64,000 nt of DNA. Source: Bifidobacterium catenulatum subsp. kashiwanohense JCM 15439 = DSM 21854. GTDB taxonomy: Bacteria > Actinomycetota > Actinomycetes > Actinomycetales > Bifidobacteriaceae. Below, one piece after another: positions 1 to 9,484 of the stretch (position 1 is its first letter; every line of letters begins with the position of its first letter). The notes under the pieces are model-generated. The model searched no databases. It had not been told where the DNA came from and was given only the letters and a program-made list of their open reading frames with translations. A program made the translations under genes and the position numbers. The stretch lies in assembly GCF_001042615.1 (NCBI RefSeq), contig NZ_AP012327.1, positions 248,001 to 312,000 on the forward strand, in the 5' to 3' direction.

Positions 1-105
1 AAGGAAAAGTTGGGAAAATGCTGATTTTTCAACGATTATGTTGGCTCATACGGAGAGGTATGTCGCATTTTGCGTGTTTTTAGCGTGAATTAACGTGAAC
101 TCGAC

Positions 106-131
106 GCATGCATGATACGTGCGTTGCATGC
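106..131. promoter_or_regulatory. Spaced inverted repeat upstream of leuC
   Basis: Perfect arms GCATGCA (106-112) and TGCATGC (125-131) are separated by 12 bases, about 130 bases upstream of leuC. The symmetry and place suit an operator for a leucine-pathway regulator, but no regulator gene is visible in the window. The rest of 1-258 shows no gene or clear promoter. Confidence 0.35.
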
Positions 132-258
132 AAGTATCTCATATACCGGCATAGACGCATTCGAACCGGGCTCAAACACCATAGGCTTATAGCACGAACA
201 GCGCGGGTTGGCAATACCTGCGAGGAAAAAGCGAGGAAAAATCCGAGGAGGTCCCGCA

Positions 259-1662
259 ATGGGAACGACATTGGCCGAGAAGGTCTGGGCCGATCATTTG
301 GTACGCAGGGGTAGTGATGGGGCTCCCGACTTGCTGTACATTGATCTGATGCTCATGCACGAAGTCACCAGTCCGCAGGCATTCGAAGGCTTGCGATTGG
401 CCGGACGCAAGCCGCGTCACCTTGACCAGCTGATCGCAACGGAAGATCACAACACTCCGACTGCCGACATCGACCGCCCGAATCCGGATAAGATCTCTGC
501 GCTGCAGCTGAGCACGCTCGAAAAGAACTGCAAGGATTTTGGCGTACGTCTGTGCCCGCTGGGAGACGCCGATCAGGGCGTGGTGCACGCGTTCGCGCCG
601 GTGCTGGGTCTGACGCAGCCGGGCATGACGATTGTGTGCGGCGATTCGCACACCTCCACGCACGGCGCGTTCGGTGCCATGGCCATCGGCATCGGCACCT
701 CCGAAGTCGAACATGTTATGGCAACGCAGACCCTGAGCTTGAAGCCGTTCAAGACCATGGCCGTGAATATCGAAGGTGAGCTGCCGAAGGGCGTCACCGC
801 AAAAGACATTATTCTTGCGATTATCGCGAAGATCGGCACTGGTGGCGGCCAGGGGCACGTCATCGAATATCGCGGCGAAGCCATCAAGAAACTGTCGATG
901 GACGCACGCATGACCATCTGCAACATGTCGATCGAAGCAGGCGCCCGCGCCGGCATGATCGCGCCGGACGAAGTGACGTTCGAATACCTGAAGGGCCGCC
1001 CGCACGCGCCGGAAGGCGAAATGTGGGACAAGGCCGTCGAATACTGGAAGACGCTGAAAACCGATGATGACGCCGTGTTCGACAAGGAAGTGACCATCAA
1101 GGCTGAAGACCTCGAACCGTACGTGACCTGGGGCACCAATCCGGGCCAGAGCATCAAGATCTCCGGCGTGGTGCCGGATCCGGCCTCGTTCAACGACGAG
1201 ACCGAGCGCACCGCGGCCGAGCGTGCCATTGCCTACATGGGTTTGACTCCGGGCACGCCCATCAAAGACATTGCCGTGGATACCGTGTTCATCGGCTCCT
1301 GCACCAACGGACGCCTTGAGGATCTGCGCGTGGCCGCCTCCATTATGAAGGGGCATCACAAGGCCGAGAACATTCACCGCGTGCTCGTGGTGCCGGCCTC
1401 CTCGCGTGTGCGCTTGCAGGCGGAAAAGGAAGGACTCGACAAGATATTCAAGGACTTCGGTGCCGAATGGCGTAACGCCGGATGCTCCATGTGCCTGGGC
1501 ATGAACCCCGACAAGATGGTGGCCCGCGAACGTTCCATTTCCACGTCGAACCGCAACTTCGAAGGACGTCAGGGCAAGGGATCGCGTACGCACTTGGCAT
1601 CACCGGCAGTCGCCGCAGCAACCGCCATCCGCGGTACCATCTCGTCTCCGGCCGACCTGTGA
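259..1662 (+). CDS. leuC: 3-isopropylmalate dehydratase large subunit
   Basis: Catalytic subunit of isopropylmalate isomerase, which converts 2- to 3-isopropylmalate in leucine synthesis; it works as a heterodimer with LeuD in the cytoplasm. The aconitase-type protein is 467 residues, the usual LeuC length. Visible motifs are [13 protein letters not shown] near residue 128, GSCTNGR near 346 and CSMCLG near 409; the cysteines in the last two are the expected 4Fe-4S ligands. The ATG at 259 is chosen because GAGGAGG lies just upstream (245-251) and the protein then begins [10 protein letters not shown], as in the family; an in-frame start at 208 would add 17 unrelated residues. leuD follows after 71 bases on the same strand. 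Confidence 0.97.
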   Translation: MGTTLAEKVWADHLVRRGSDGAPDLLYIDLMLMHEVTSPQAFEGLRLAGRKPRHLDQLIATEDHNTPTADIDRPNPDKISALQLSTLEKNCKDFGVRLCPLGDADQGVVHAFAPVLGLTQPGMTIVCGDSHTSTHGAFGAMAIGIGTSEVEHVMATQTLSLKPFKTMAVNIEGELPKGVTAKDIILAIIAKIGTGGGQGHVIEYRGEAIKKLSMDARMTICNMSIEAGARAGMIAPDEVTFEYLKGRPHAPEGEMWDKAVEYWKTLKTDDDAVFDKEVTIKAEDLEPYVTWGTNPGQSIKISGVVPDPASFNDETERTAAERAIAYMGLTPGTPIKDIAVDTVFIGSCTNGRLEDLRVAASIMKGHHKAENIHRVLVVPASSRVRLQAEKEGLDKIFKDFGAEWRNAGCSMCLGMNPDKMVARERSISTSNRNFEGRQGKGSRTHLASPAVAAATAIRGTISSPADL

Positions 1663-1733
1663 ATCCTTGGAAATCCTCGGAAAATCTTGGATTTCCGGCA
1701 TCCTGTGAATCGTAAATCGAAAGAAATGTTGAA

Positions 1734-2423
1734 ATGGAAAAACTGACTGCTCTTACCGGCGTGGCCGTGCCGCTTCGCCGCTCCAACGTCGATACCGACC
1801 AGATTATTCCCGCCGTGTTTTTGAAGCGCGTGCAGAAGTCCGGTTTTGACGACGCGCTGTTCTACGCATGGCGTCGCGATCCGGAATTCGTGCTCAACCA
1901 GCCGGAATACAAGCAGGGCAAGATTCTCGTTGCCGGACCGGATTTCGGTATCGGCTCTTCGCGTGAACATGCCGTGTGGGCGCTGCACGATTACGGTTTC
2001 CGCGTGGTGATTTCGTCTCGTTTCGCTGACATTTTCTATGGCAACACCGCGAAGAACGGCGTGCTGGCTGCGATTATGCCGCAGGAATCCGTTGAGCTGC
2101 TGTGGAAGCTGCTCGACGAGGAGCCGGGCCGTGAAATGACCGTGAGCCTAGAGGATCGCACGGTGACGTGCGGCGATGTGACGCTGCCGTTCGAGGTGAA
2201 CGACTACACCCGTTGGCGTTTGATGAACGGCTACGACGACATCGATCTGACGTTGCAGCATGAAGACGATATCGTGGCATACGAAAAGATGCGTGCCGAA
2301 AAGTTCCCGTTCAAGCCGAAGACGCTGCCGGTTAAGTGCGAACCGGAGCAGACGATCGCTTCTGCGCGCGAAGGCGAATACCCGGATTGGCAGGGTCCGC
2401 TTGCCGATCGCGGCATTATCTGA
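1734..2423 (+). CDS. leuD: 3-isopropylmalate dehydratase small subunit
   Basis: Small (swivel-domain) subunit of isopropylmalate isomerase, partner of the upstream leuC product. At 229 residues it has the family length. The N-terminus ([19 protein letters not shown]) and [11 protein letters not shown] near residue 73 are typical LeuD signatures that contact substrate. A weak purine-rich ribosome site (GAAAG) precedes the ATG. It is the last gene of a leuCD operon, with a terminator about 45 bases after its stop. Confidence 0.96.
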   Translation: MEKLTALTGVAVPLRRSNVDTDQIIPAVFLKRVQKSGFDDALFYAWRRDPEFVLNQPEYKQGKILVAGPDFGIGSSREHAVWALHDYGFRVVISSRFADIFYGNTAKNGVLAAIMPQESVELLWKLLDEEPGREMTVSLEDRTVTCGDVTLPFEVNDYTRWRLMNGYDDIDLTLQHEDDIVAYEKMRAEKFPFKPKTLPVKCEPEQTIASAREGEYPDWQGPLADRGII

Positions 2424-2468
2424 GTTGGCTAGAGCTGCGGCTTCTTAGCTTTCGGGGTTTTAGCTTCA

Positions 2469-2520
2469 GGCTGGTGTGTTTCGTTCCGTGATGGAGAGCG
2501 GGCCGCACCAGCCTTTTCTT
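2469..2520 (+). terminator. Terminator after leuCD
   Basis: Arms GGCTGGTG (2469-2476) and CACCAGCC (2506-2513) enclose a 29-base loop and are followed by TTTTCTTTT. This fits a rho-independent terminator for leuCD. Confidence 0.75.
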
Positions 2521-2549
2521 TTGCCGTCGCTTTTTGGAGAGGTCGCAAT

Positions 2550-2609
2550 AAAAGCGGTGATAAATTTACAAAAAGCGATGGTAAATTCTAAAAGCGGTGG
2601 TAAAATTGC
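2550..2609. repeat. Three ~20-bp tandem repeats upstream of the AlbA_2 gene
   Basis: Three degenerate copies of AAAAGCGRTGGTAAATT begin at about 2550, 2571 and 2590, spaced 21 and 19 bases (about two helical turns), ending some 35 bases before the ATG of the next gene. Position and phasing suggest an operator array for that gene's own product; this is inference. Confidence 0.7.
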
Positions 2610-2645
2610 TGGTAACGCACAATGCTGAGTGGAAAGGCGGTGGCA

Positions 2646-4292
2646 ATGGTGTCCCAATCTCGATTGCAATTGCAAGATGAAGATAAGTGGTGGGAGCGAG
2701 AGATTCCTCGCATGCGTGAGCATAACCGTCTTGAGGCAAAGCGTGCGAAAGGTGGTCTGCCGCATAGTATTTGGGAGACGTACAGTTCTTTCGCCAATAC
2801 TGATGGTGGAATGATTCTGCTCGGCGTTTCTGAAAATTCCGATCATTCGTTGAGCATTACGGGTGTTGATGATGCACACAAGATGGTTCAGGATTTTTGG
2901 AATACCGTGCACGATACGTCGAAAATCAGTTCGGTGGTCCTTAGCGATGATGATGTCAACATACGTCACACCAGTCATGGAAACGTTATTTGCATTAATG
3001 TTCCGCGCGCGTCTAGGGAGAGGGTCCCCGTGTATGTCGGTCCTAATCCGATGGAAGGGTCTTACAGGCGCAATGGTGATGGTGATTATCTATGTGATGA
3101 GGAAGACGTGCGTGCCATGCTGCGTGATAGTGAACTGAAGCCACTGGATCGGCAGATTGTTGGGGGCATGACCGGGGATGTGCTGAATGGTGACTCCATT
3201 CGCGCATACCGTCAGCGTTTTCGTGGTTTACGGCCGGGGCATCCGTGGGCTGAGATTCCGGATGAGGATTTTCTCTTGCGTGTTGGTGCGCTTTCGCTTG
3301 ACGGTTCTCTTGCTCGCCCCACTCGTGCCGGATTGCTGATGTTCGGACATGCCTGGAATATTATTGAAGAGTTTCCCTACTATTTTTTGGATTATCGTGA
3401 GATGTTTAATGGTGCGGATCGTTGGAGTGATCGCATCACTTCGGATGATGGGGACTGGTCCGGCAATATCTATGATTTCTGGGAGAAAGTGGTCAATCGG
3501 TTGCGGTACGCGGTTGCGCATCCGTTCCAGCTGGGTGCAGATATGCACAGAATAGACGATAATCCAATGGATAAAGCGGTGCGTGAGGCTGTGACCAATA
3601 CGCTTGTTCATGCGGATTATTACGTTCGTCGCGGAACGGTGATCGTGCAATATGCGGATCGAATTGTGTTTTCGAATCCAGGTGGATTGCGTCTTTCCGT
3701 TGACGAGGTTGTGTATGGCGGTATTTCGGATGCCCGCAATCCTACGCTGATGAAGATATTCAATCTGATTGGCGTTGGGGAAAAAGCGGGAAGTGGTTTC
3801 GACGTAATGCGTGCTGGATGTGAGTTTGCCGGTACTGCGGTTCCCGAATTGAGGGTGACCGATAATCCAGGCCGGGTACAGCTCACATTGTATCCGCGTG
3901 CGTTCCCGCACTATGCCGATTATAATGTGATGCCTTCAAATGGAACTTCAGCTGGCTCTTCCGTTGGCGGTATTCGCGTGGTGACTGATAATTCTTCTCT
4001 GGATTGTGATGTGGAGCGTGAGAATGCTTTGCATGAGAATGCTGGAAGCGCTGGGAATGATTCAGATGTGGAAACTATGGGAAAATCTGCGATCAAGTCG
4101 AAGAGCTACGTGGAGAAAATCACGCGTACGCTGATTGATGAAGGACCTTGTCAAACTTCGTATTTGGCGCAGGTACTGGGGTTGGGACTCACGCGCACAC
4201 GCGAAATACTGGCCGACCTGGTGAAAGCGGGCACGATTCAGCCGGTTGGTGTTGGCCGTGGTCGCAAATACCAGCTAGTGGCTGATAATTAA
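2646..4292 (+). CDS. AlbA_2-domain ATP-binding protein, putative transcriptional regulator
   Basis: A 548-residue cytoplasmic protein of the AlbA_2 (Schlafen-like) / GHKL-ATPase-like regulator family. In order: an AlbA_2 domain (about residues 20-150, with ETYSSFANTDGGMILLGV); a linker; an HATPase_c_4-type region (about 310-400, with AVREAVTNTLVHADYY and the nucleotide-site-like GEKAGSGFDVM); and a C-terminal winged helix (about 490-545) ending in a basic GRGRKYQLV. The ATG at 2646 is preferred over 2622 because AAGGCGG sits six bases before it. It stands alone behind a tandem-repeat array. A second family member lies at 7365. The substrate and role of this family are not established; DNA binding through the winged helix and autoregulation are inference. 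Confidence 0.85.
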   Translation: MVSQSRLQLQDEDKWWEREIPRMREHNRLEAKRAKGGLPHSIWETYSSFANTDGGMILLGVSENSDHSLSITGVDDAHKMVQDFWNTVHDTSKISSVVLSDDDVNIRHTSHGNVICINVPRASRERVPVYVGPNPMEGSYRRNGDGDYLCDEEDVRAMLRDSELKPLDRQIVGGMTGDVLNGDSIRAYRQRFRGLRPGHPWAEIPDEDFLLRVGALSLDGSLARPTRAGLLMFGHAWNIIEEFPYYFLDYREMFNGADRWSDRITSDDGDWSGNIYDFWEKVVNRLRYAVAHPFQLGADMHRIDDNPMDKAVREAVTNTLVHADYYVRRGTVIVQYADRIVFSNPGGLRLSVDEVVYGGISDARNPTLMKIFNLIGVGEKAGSGFDVMRAGCEFAGTAVPELRVTDNPGRVQLTLYPRAFPHYADYNVMPSNGTSAGSSVGGIRVVTDNSSLDCDVERENALHENAGSAGNDSDVETMGKSAIKSKSYVEKITRTLIDEGPCQTSYLAQVLGLGLTRTREILADLVKAGTIQPVGVGRGRKYQLVADN

Positions 4293-4401
4293 GGATTAGG
4301 TGTTTGGATTGCTGATTATGTGAGATTTGCGCGGGTTTTGCATATGAGACGCGCTATGGTGGGCTTATTGTTTTGCGCTTTCGTAGCTTTCGGAGAGAAA
4401 T

Positions 4402-5595
4402 ATGAGTCAGGGTTTCGCGCCGTTTTATGATGTCAATCGCACGTATGAAGATAACTATTTGCAAGGGCCGTTCGGCGCGTTTGCCGAAGTGTTGAAGGCT
4501 GATTCGTCTGATTCTGTAGATTCGGTCGCTCCTGTTGATGCGGTTGCGTCCAACTCCTACAGTGAAGATCATGCTGCTCAGACTAATCAGGCTGCCCATG
4601 TTGTTCAGGCTCAAGCTCAGGAATTCCTTGGTTTTCGCGTGAATCTGCCATTTGGCATTCCGGCAGGTCCGCTGCTGAACGAGCGTTTCACCACGGCTGC
4701 CTTCCTCATGGGCTTCGATTTGGCCGTGTATAAGACGGTTCGCTCCCGCGCATGGGGTTGCAATGCGTTCCCGAACGTGCTTGCCGTGCATCCGAGGAAT
4801 GCTGATGGTTCGCTGGTTCCCGGCAGTGCCGAACTTGACGAGGGTGTGCTTGCCGATACCCGCTATGAGCTTCCGATTTCGATTTCCAACAGTTTTGGCG
4901 TTCCCTCCCGTGATCCGGACGAGTGGCAGCCGGATATGCAAAAGGCGATCGCAGCGGCCGGCGATGGCCAGCTGCTGGTGCCGAGCTTTCAGGGATCTCG
5001 CGTTGAAGGCATGGATCGCGAGGCGTACATTGCCGATCATGTCACCACCGCGCATTTGGTCGCCGAAACTGGCGCTGGCCTGATGGAAATGAATACCAGC
5101 TGCCCGAATGAGGGGCATAATCGTCTGCTGTGCCATGATCCGCATTTGGTCGGCGAGATTACGGAAGCGGTGAAGAACGAAATCGGCGATCGTCCGCTGA
5201 TCGTGAAGCTCGCATACATTCCGAATGATACCGATTTGGAGATCATGGTGAAGGAAACTGTAGGCCACGGCGCGGTGCAGGGCTTCTCCACGATCAACAC
5301 GATTTCCGCGAAACTGGTGGATGCGAACGGCAATCAGGCGTTGCCTGGCGCGGGCCGTGACCGTTCTGGCGTGTGTGGCAATGCGATTCGTGGCGCAGGC
5401 CTCGATATGGTCGGTCGTTTGAACGCGATTCGTGAGAAGCTGGGGCTTGATTTTGCGATCGTCGGCGTGGGCGGTGTGATTCGTCCGGAAGATTACAAGG
5501 CGTACCGTAAGGCTGGTGCGAATGCGGTGATGAGTGCCACGGGTGCCATGTGGGACGCGAATCTCGCGCGCGAAATTAAGGAGACACTGCGCTGA
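4402..5595 (+). CDS. Dihydroorotate dehydrogenase-like FMN enzyme
   Basis: A 397-residue TIM-barrel flavoprotein of the dihydroorotate/dihydropyrimidine dehydrogenase family. Visible features: a FGIPAGPLLNERF entry motif, an active-site-like EMNTSCPNEGHNR segment with the cysteine used as base in class 1 enzymes (about residue 232), and a C-terminal FMN phosphate site (VGVGGVIRPEDY). About 75 N-terminal residues rich in Ser/Asp/Ala precede the barrel and look unstructured. No pyrK or other pyrimidine gene is adjacent, so whether it is the biosynthetic PyrD is open. The start has GGAGAG a few bases upstream. murA follows after about 95 bases. Confidence 0.8.
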   Translation: MSQGFAPFYDVNRTYEDNYLQGPFGAFAEVLKADSSDSVDSVAPVDAVASNSYSEDHAAQTNQAAHVVQAQAQEFLGFRVNLPFGIPAGPLLNERFTTAAFLMGFDLAVYKTVRSRAWGCNAFPNVLAVHPRNADGSLVPGSAELDEGVLADTRYELPISISNSFGVPSRDPDEWQPDMQKAIAAAGDGQLLVPSFQGSRVEGMDREAYIADHVTTAHLVAETGAGLMEMNTSCPNEGHNRLLCHDPHLVGEITEAVKNEIGDRPLIVKLAYIPNDTDLEIMVKETVGHGAVQGFSTINTISAKLVDANGNQALPGAGRDRSGVCGNAIRGAGLDMVGRLNAIREKLGLDFAIVGVGGVIRPEDYKAYRKAGANAVMSATGAMWDANLAREIKETLR

Positions 5596-5691
5596 ATTCC
5601 GTTTTCCGCGAATATGCTACATGCCTTATGGCAAACTGAAAGGCAGTGTTTCTTTAAATTTGATCCGATAGCGGGTCGAAAGAGGTTGAGC

Positions 5692-7017
5692 GTGTCTGAC
5701 AATAACAACGACATTCTGCACGTCGAAGGTGGCAAGCCGCTGAACGGCACCATCAAGGTGCGTGGCGCGAAGAACTTCGTGAGCAAGGCCATGGTGGCGG
5801 CGCTGCTCGCCCCGGGCACGTCCGTGTTGAAGAATGTTCCGGAGATTCGCGACGTGCATGTGGTCTCCGACTTGCTGCGTCTGCATGGCGTGGACGTTAC
5901 GGTGGACGGCGATCACGGCGTGGTCACGATCGATGCCACGAATGTGCAGCTTGCTGATGTGGCCGACGTGGATACGCTGTCCGGCTCGTCGCGCATTCCG
6001 ATTCTGTTCTCCGGCCCGCTGCTGCACCGTTTAGGTGAGGCGTTCATTCCGGCTCTCGGCGGGTGCAATATCGGCGGTCGTCCGATCGATTTCCATCTGG
6101 AAACGTTGCGCAAGTTGGGCGCCAACGTCGATAAAGAACATAAGGACGGCATTCATATCACCGCGCCGAACGGCCTGCATGGCGCGAAGATCCATCTGCC
6201 GTACCCGTCCGTGGGCGCTACCGAGCAGACACTGCTTGCCGCAGTGCTTGCGGAAGGCAAAACGGAGCTTTCCGGCGCTGCCACCGAACCGGAAATCATG
6301 GATTTGGTGTGCGTGCTGCAGAAGATGGGCGCGATTATTTCCGTGGATGTGGATCGTACGTTCCGTATCGAGGGCGTGAAGGAACTGAAGGGCTACACGC
6401 ACACTTCGCTGACCGACCGCATCGAGGCTGCTTCCTGGGCTTCCGCGGCATTGGCCACGCATGGCGACATTTTCGTCAAAGGTGCCACGCAGCCTGAAAT
6501 GATGACGTTCCTGAACGTGTTCCGCAAGATCGGTGGTGAGTTCGATATCACCGATAACGGCATTCGTTTCTGGCATCCGGGCGGCGATTTGAAGCCGGTC
6601 GCGATCGAAACGGACGTGCATCCGGGCTTCATGACCGACTGGCAGCAGCCACTGGTGGTGGCATTGACGCAGGCGAAGGGCCTGTCGATTGTGCATGAAA
6701 CGGTGTATGAGAATCGTTTCGGTTTCACGAAGCCGTTGGTGCAGATGGGTGCCACGATTCAGCTGTATCGTGAATGCCTCGGATCGCTGCCATGCCGTTT
6801 CCAGCAGCGTAATTACAAGCATTCCGCGGTTATTTTCGGACCGACCCCGCTGGCCGGCCGCGATATTGACGTGCCGGATCTGCGTGGCGGCTTCAGCCAT
6901 CTGATCGCCGCGTTGGCGGCAAAGGGCCCGTCCAATGTGCAGGGCATTTCCCTGATTGACCGTGGTTATGCCGATTTCCGTGGCAAGCTTGAAGCTCTCG
7001 GCGCAGATTTCGACTGA
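5692..7017 (+). CDS. murA: UDP-N-acetylglucosamine 1-carboxyvinyltransferase
   Basis: First committed step of peptidoglycan synthesis: transfers enolpyruvate from PEP to UDP-GlcNAc in the cytoplasm. The GTG at 5692 is chosen because AAAGAGG precedes it and it gives a 441-residue protein starting close to the family's conserved N-terminus (LHVEGGKPLNGTIKVRGAKN). The catalytic-loop cysteine is visible in ALGGCNIGGRPID, so the enzyme is of the fosfomycin-sensitive Cys type. Other family blocks include LTDRIEAASWASAAL and the C-terminal DLRGGFSHLIAALAA. An upstream in-frame ATG (5614) would add 26 unrelated residues. A strong terminator follows. Confidence 0.96.
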   Translation: MSDNNNDILHVEGGKPLNGTIKVRGAKNFVSKAMVAALLAPGTSVLKNVPEIRDVHVVSDLLRLHGVDVTVDGDHGVVTIDATNVQLADVADVDTLSGSSRIPILFSGPLLHRLGEAFIPALGGCNIGGRPIDFHLETLRKLGANVDKEHKDGIHITAPNGLHGAKIHLPYPSVGATEQTLLAAVLAEGKTELSGAATEPEIMDLVCVLQKMGAIISVDVDRTFRIEGVKELKGYTHTSLTDRIEAASWASAALATHGDIFVKGATQPEMMTFLNVFRKIGGEFDITDNGIRFWHPGGDLKPVAIETDVHPGFMTDWQQPLVVALTQAKGLSIVHETVYENRFGFTKPLVQMGATIQLYRECLGSLPCRFQQRNYKHSAVIFGPTPLAGRDIDVPDLRGGFSHLIAALAAKGPSNVQGISLIDRGYADFRGKLEALGADFD

Positions 7018-7041
7018 TTCGCCGTGATCGGTCAGGATCGG

Positions 7042-7148
7042 TTGCGGCTGACCAGTCGTGGCTGATGATTCGCGATTGAACGGTCGCGTTGAACGTCCAT
7101 ATCGCCTTTCGCCGGCACTCGCCTCACGCGGGTGCCGGTTTTGTTTTT
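7042..7148. repeat. 107-bp direct repeat, copy 1 (murA terminator region)
   Basis: This segment, starting 24 bases after the murA stop, recurs at 8857-8963 without gaps. I count 9 differences in 107 positions, all of them transitions. The two copies bracket the second AlbA_2 gene. Confidence 0.95.
7111..7148 (+). terminator. murA terminator
   Basis: A 12-bp stem, GCCGGCACTCGC (7111-7122) with GCGGGTGCCGGT (7128-7139), closes a 5-base loop and is followed by a T-rich tract. Confidence 0.9.
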
Positions 7149-7276
7149 GTGTGGTGATATTGCGTTACTTTGCATCGTTGAGGCTGTTTTGTCGAGATCC
7201 TATAGGTGTTGGTTTTCGTGCTGGCAAAAGGAGTCAACGCATATAGTTTTATAGTGTGGTTTAATGTGAATTAAAC

Positions 7277-7327
7277 GGTCGAATCGCGGTCGAATCGCGG
7301 TCGAATCGCGGTCGAATCGCGGTCGAA
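7277..7327. repeat. 11-bp tandem repeat (GGTCGAATCGC, 4.6 copies)
   Basis: Four exact copies of GGTCGAATCGC (7277-7320) and seven bases of a fifth sit 38 bases before the start of the second AlbA_2 gene. Exact identity implies recent amplification or strong selection. The 11-bp period places each copy on the same helix face. Confidence 0.95.
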
Positions 7328-7364
7328 ATAAGTTGGTGAATGACTTCTGTGATGAGGTGAGTCA

Positions 7365-8780
7365 ATGGATATTGCAGAGTTTGAGGGCATTCTTCATGCG
7401 GGTGAGAGTTCGACTGTGGAATTTAAACGGTGCGGTGGCAATCCTGAACATGACACTTACGAGACGATATGTTCATTCGCCAATCATGCTGGAGGTTCTA
7501 TTTTCCTTGGTGTAAAGGATGATGGCACAGTACTAGGGGTTCCCAATAAGTCAGCGTTGAGTATTGAGCGCAATATAGCTAATGTAACCGGACAACCGCA
7601 GTCATTTTCTCCGACATTATTTGTGGAAACGGAACGTTTCCAATATGACGGGAAAACCGTGATCCGCATATGGGTACCGCCGACTTCATCTGTGTTCCGT
7701 TATAAAGGGCAGATATGGGATCGCGTCGCGGATGCTGATAGGCGAATTGACGGTGAGATGCAGATTACTCAGATGTATATTCGCAAACAGAACATATTCA
7801 CGGAACAGCGTATTTATCCAGGATTGTCGATTGACGATCTTGATTTGAATTTGATAGCTAGAATTCGTGCGATGGCGGAGAGAAAGACTCCTGATCATCC
7901 GTGGGGTGGAATGGATGATCAAACCTTGTTGCGTAGTGCTCGTCTATATGCGAGAGATTATGGTAGCAAAGCTGAAGGGCTGACATTGGCTGCGGGACTT
8001 TTGCTGGGCAAGGATGAAGTAATTGCGGATTTGCTTCCTGCGTACAAGACGGATGCCGTGGTGAGACGTGAAAATCTGAACCGATATGATGACCGGCTTA
8101 TAGTTCGCACCAATCTAATTGATGCGTATAGTCAACTTTCAGCGTTTATGCGCAAGTCATTACCGGATCGTTACCACGCGGAAAATGGCACTGCTGTTAG
8201 TGCGCGCGATTGGATCATTAGAGAATTGGTGTCGAATATTCTCGTGCACCGTGAATATTCCAGTCCGGTTCCGGCTCAAATTACCATTACGAATGAAGGA
8301 ATTGAGACCCGCAATGCCAGCCGCCCGGTTTTTGAGGGTGAGATTGATTTAAACAACTTCACACCTGTACCTAAGAATCCTGTGATTGCCGATGTGTTTA
8401 TGCAAATTGGTCTTGCTGAGGAGCTGGGTAGCGGGGTAAGGAATCTTATGAAGTATACGAAGCTGTATTCTGGGGGTGAGCCGGTCTTTAATGATGGATT
8501 AGTATTTACGGCATTTGTACCCATCCGTGAGCATGAGGTTGAGCATGAAAACATGGCTGAGCGGGTGGTTGGGAAAACGGGTGATACAACTAACAGTATT
8601 GAGGATGCTGTCAGGTGCTTATTGTCCAATAACGAGGAAATCACCATTGCCCAAATTGCAGAATTGAGCGGCTCTGATGTTCGTGCTGTGAGACGCAAAG
8701 TCGGTAAATTGGTTGAACGGGGACGCCTAGTCGCCCTAGGCAAGACCCGCAACCGTCGTTATAAGAAAGCGGAAGCATGA
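7365..8780 (+). CDS. AlbA_2-domain ATP-binding protein, second copy
   Basis: A 471-residue relative of the protein at 2646. The N-terminal AlbA_2 domain begins at once (ESSTVEFKRCGGNPEHDTYE, then SFANHAGGSIFLGVKDDG). A GHKL/HATPase_c_4-like region follows (about residues 280-370; RELVSNILVHREY and EELGSGVRNLMKY). The C-terminus (about 415-470) carries a helix-turn-helix (TIAQIAELSGSDVRAVRRKV) and ends in a basic tail. Base use is more A/T-rich than in murA. The ATG is preceded by a weak GATGAGG site. The gene and its 11-bp repeat array lie between two copies of the murA terminator, which points to insertion. Function unknown; DNA-binding regulator is inference from the helix-turn-helix. Confidence 0.85.
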   Translation: MDIAEFEGILHAGESSTVEFKRCGGNPEHDTYETICSFANHAGGSIFLGVKDDGTVLGVPNKSALSIERNIANVTGQPQSFSPTLFVETERFQYDGKTVIRIWVPPTSSVFRYKGQIWDRVADADRRIDGEMQITQMYIRKQNIFTEQRIYPGLSIDDLDLNLIARIRAMAERKTPDHPWGGMDDQTLLRSARLYARDYGSKAEGLTLAAGLLLGKDEVIADLLPAYKTDAVVRRENLNRYDDRLIVRTNLIDAYSQLSAFMRKSLPDRYHAENGTAVSARDWIIRELVSNILVHREYSSPVPAQITITNEGIETRNASRPVFEGEIDLNNFTPVPKNPVIADVFMQIGLAEELGSGVRNLMKYTKLYSGGEPVFNDGLVFTAFVPIREHEVEHENMAERVVGKTGDTTNSIEDAVRCLLSNNEEITIAQIAELSGSDVRAVRRKVGKLVERGRLVALGKTRNRRYKKAEA

Positions 8781-8856
8781 GATGCTCGCCGATTCCGATT
8801 GATCGGCTCTGATTGGTCCGATAGGCCGATCGCGATTGGTGGAGTGTGATCGATTA

Positions 8857-8963
8857 TTGCGACTGACCAGTCGTGGCTGATGATTTGCGATTGAATGGTC
8901 GCGTCGAACGTCCGTACCGCCTTTCACCGGCACTCGCTTCACGCGGGTGCCGGTTCTGTTTTT
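8857..8963. repeat. 107-bp direct repeat, copy 2
   Basis: Second copy of 7042-7148, offset 1815 bases. It includes a full terminator whose stem (8926-8937 with 8943-8954) pairs even better than copy 1, because one G-T pair has become A-T. Confidence 0.95.
8926..8963 (+). terminator. Terminator after the second AlbA_2 gene
   Basis: Stem ACCGGCACTCGC / GCGGGTGCCGGT with a 5-base loop and a T-rich tail. From 8964 to 9240 I see only A/T-rich sequence with a promoter-like pair TTGCAT (9208-9213), 16 bases, TAATCT (9230-9235). Confidence 0.85.
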
Positions 8964-9240
8964 CTGGCGATTGCTGTGGATGTGCGAAGTCTTCCTGTGT
9001 TTTGATCTTGCTGCCTCATGATTTCTTTTTCTGCATCATTTGATAAGAAAATGGGGCAGAAAACAATGAAACCTTTTGCAATAAATCTGATGTTTTTTTG
9101 AAAAATAGAACAATCGAAATGGTGTTTTCTTTCGGGTTCTGAACCAACTTTACAGGTCTTTCCCCTTTCGACGGGTTTACGAAAACCGTTGAAGATACGC
9201 AATTTCATTGCATAACGGGTGATTAAACATAATCTGGGGG

Positions 9241-9444
9241 GTGGGGGATTCCAAAGCCAAGACCATGCTGGAAAATTACAACATCGCCAATGCGGCGTTC
9301 ATGGCTATTGGGGCCAGTAAAAACGGACGAAAGATGTTCGACGTGCGCGACTTGATCATCTACCAGCAAGTACGACAAATCGCGATGCTGCAGGAGAAGA
9401 TCGATGAGTTGCAGCATCGGCTTGATGCCATGAATGAAAACTGA
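9241..9444 (+). CDS. Small hypothetical protein
   Basis: A 67-residue protein not recognised. It has no membrane segment; the second half (about residues 35-64; LIIYQQVRQIAMLQEKIDEL) looks like an amphipathic helix or short coiled coil. The GTG at 9241 is preceded by a G-run (CTGGGGGG); an alternative is the ATG at 9265, which would suit the promoter-like sequence ending at 9235 better. It overlaps the longest reading of the plsC frame by 11 bases, so the two are probably co-transcribed. Confidence 0.6.
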   Translation: MGDSKAKTMLENYNIANAAFMAIGASKNGRKMFDVRDLIIYQQVRQIAMLQEKIDELQHRLDAMNEN

Positions 9445-9484
9445 TGCCGATACGGTTCCATACGTATCGGCGGCCGGTGGCACA

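Noticed and set aside
187..1593. Long open frame on the minus strand opposite leuC
   Set aside because: It mirrors leuC codon by codon, is His/Arg-rich with no family features, and lacks a ribosome site.
7277..7327. tRNA T-arm (GGTCGAATC resembles GGTTCGAATCC)
   Set aside because: It is an 11-bp tandem repeat with no acceptor or anticodon stem around it.
8939..9208. Minus-strand 89-codon frame after the second terminator copy
   Set aside because: It runs through a terminator stem, has no ribosome site and no family resemblance.
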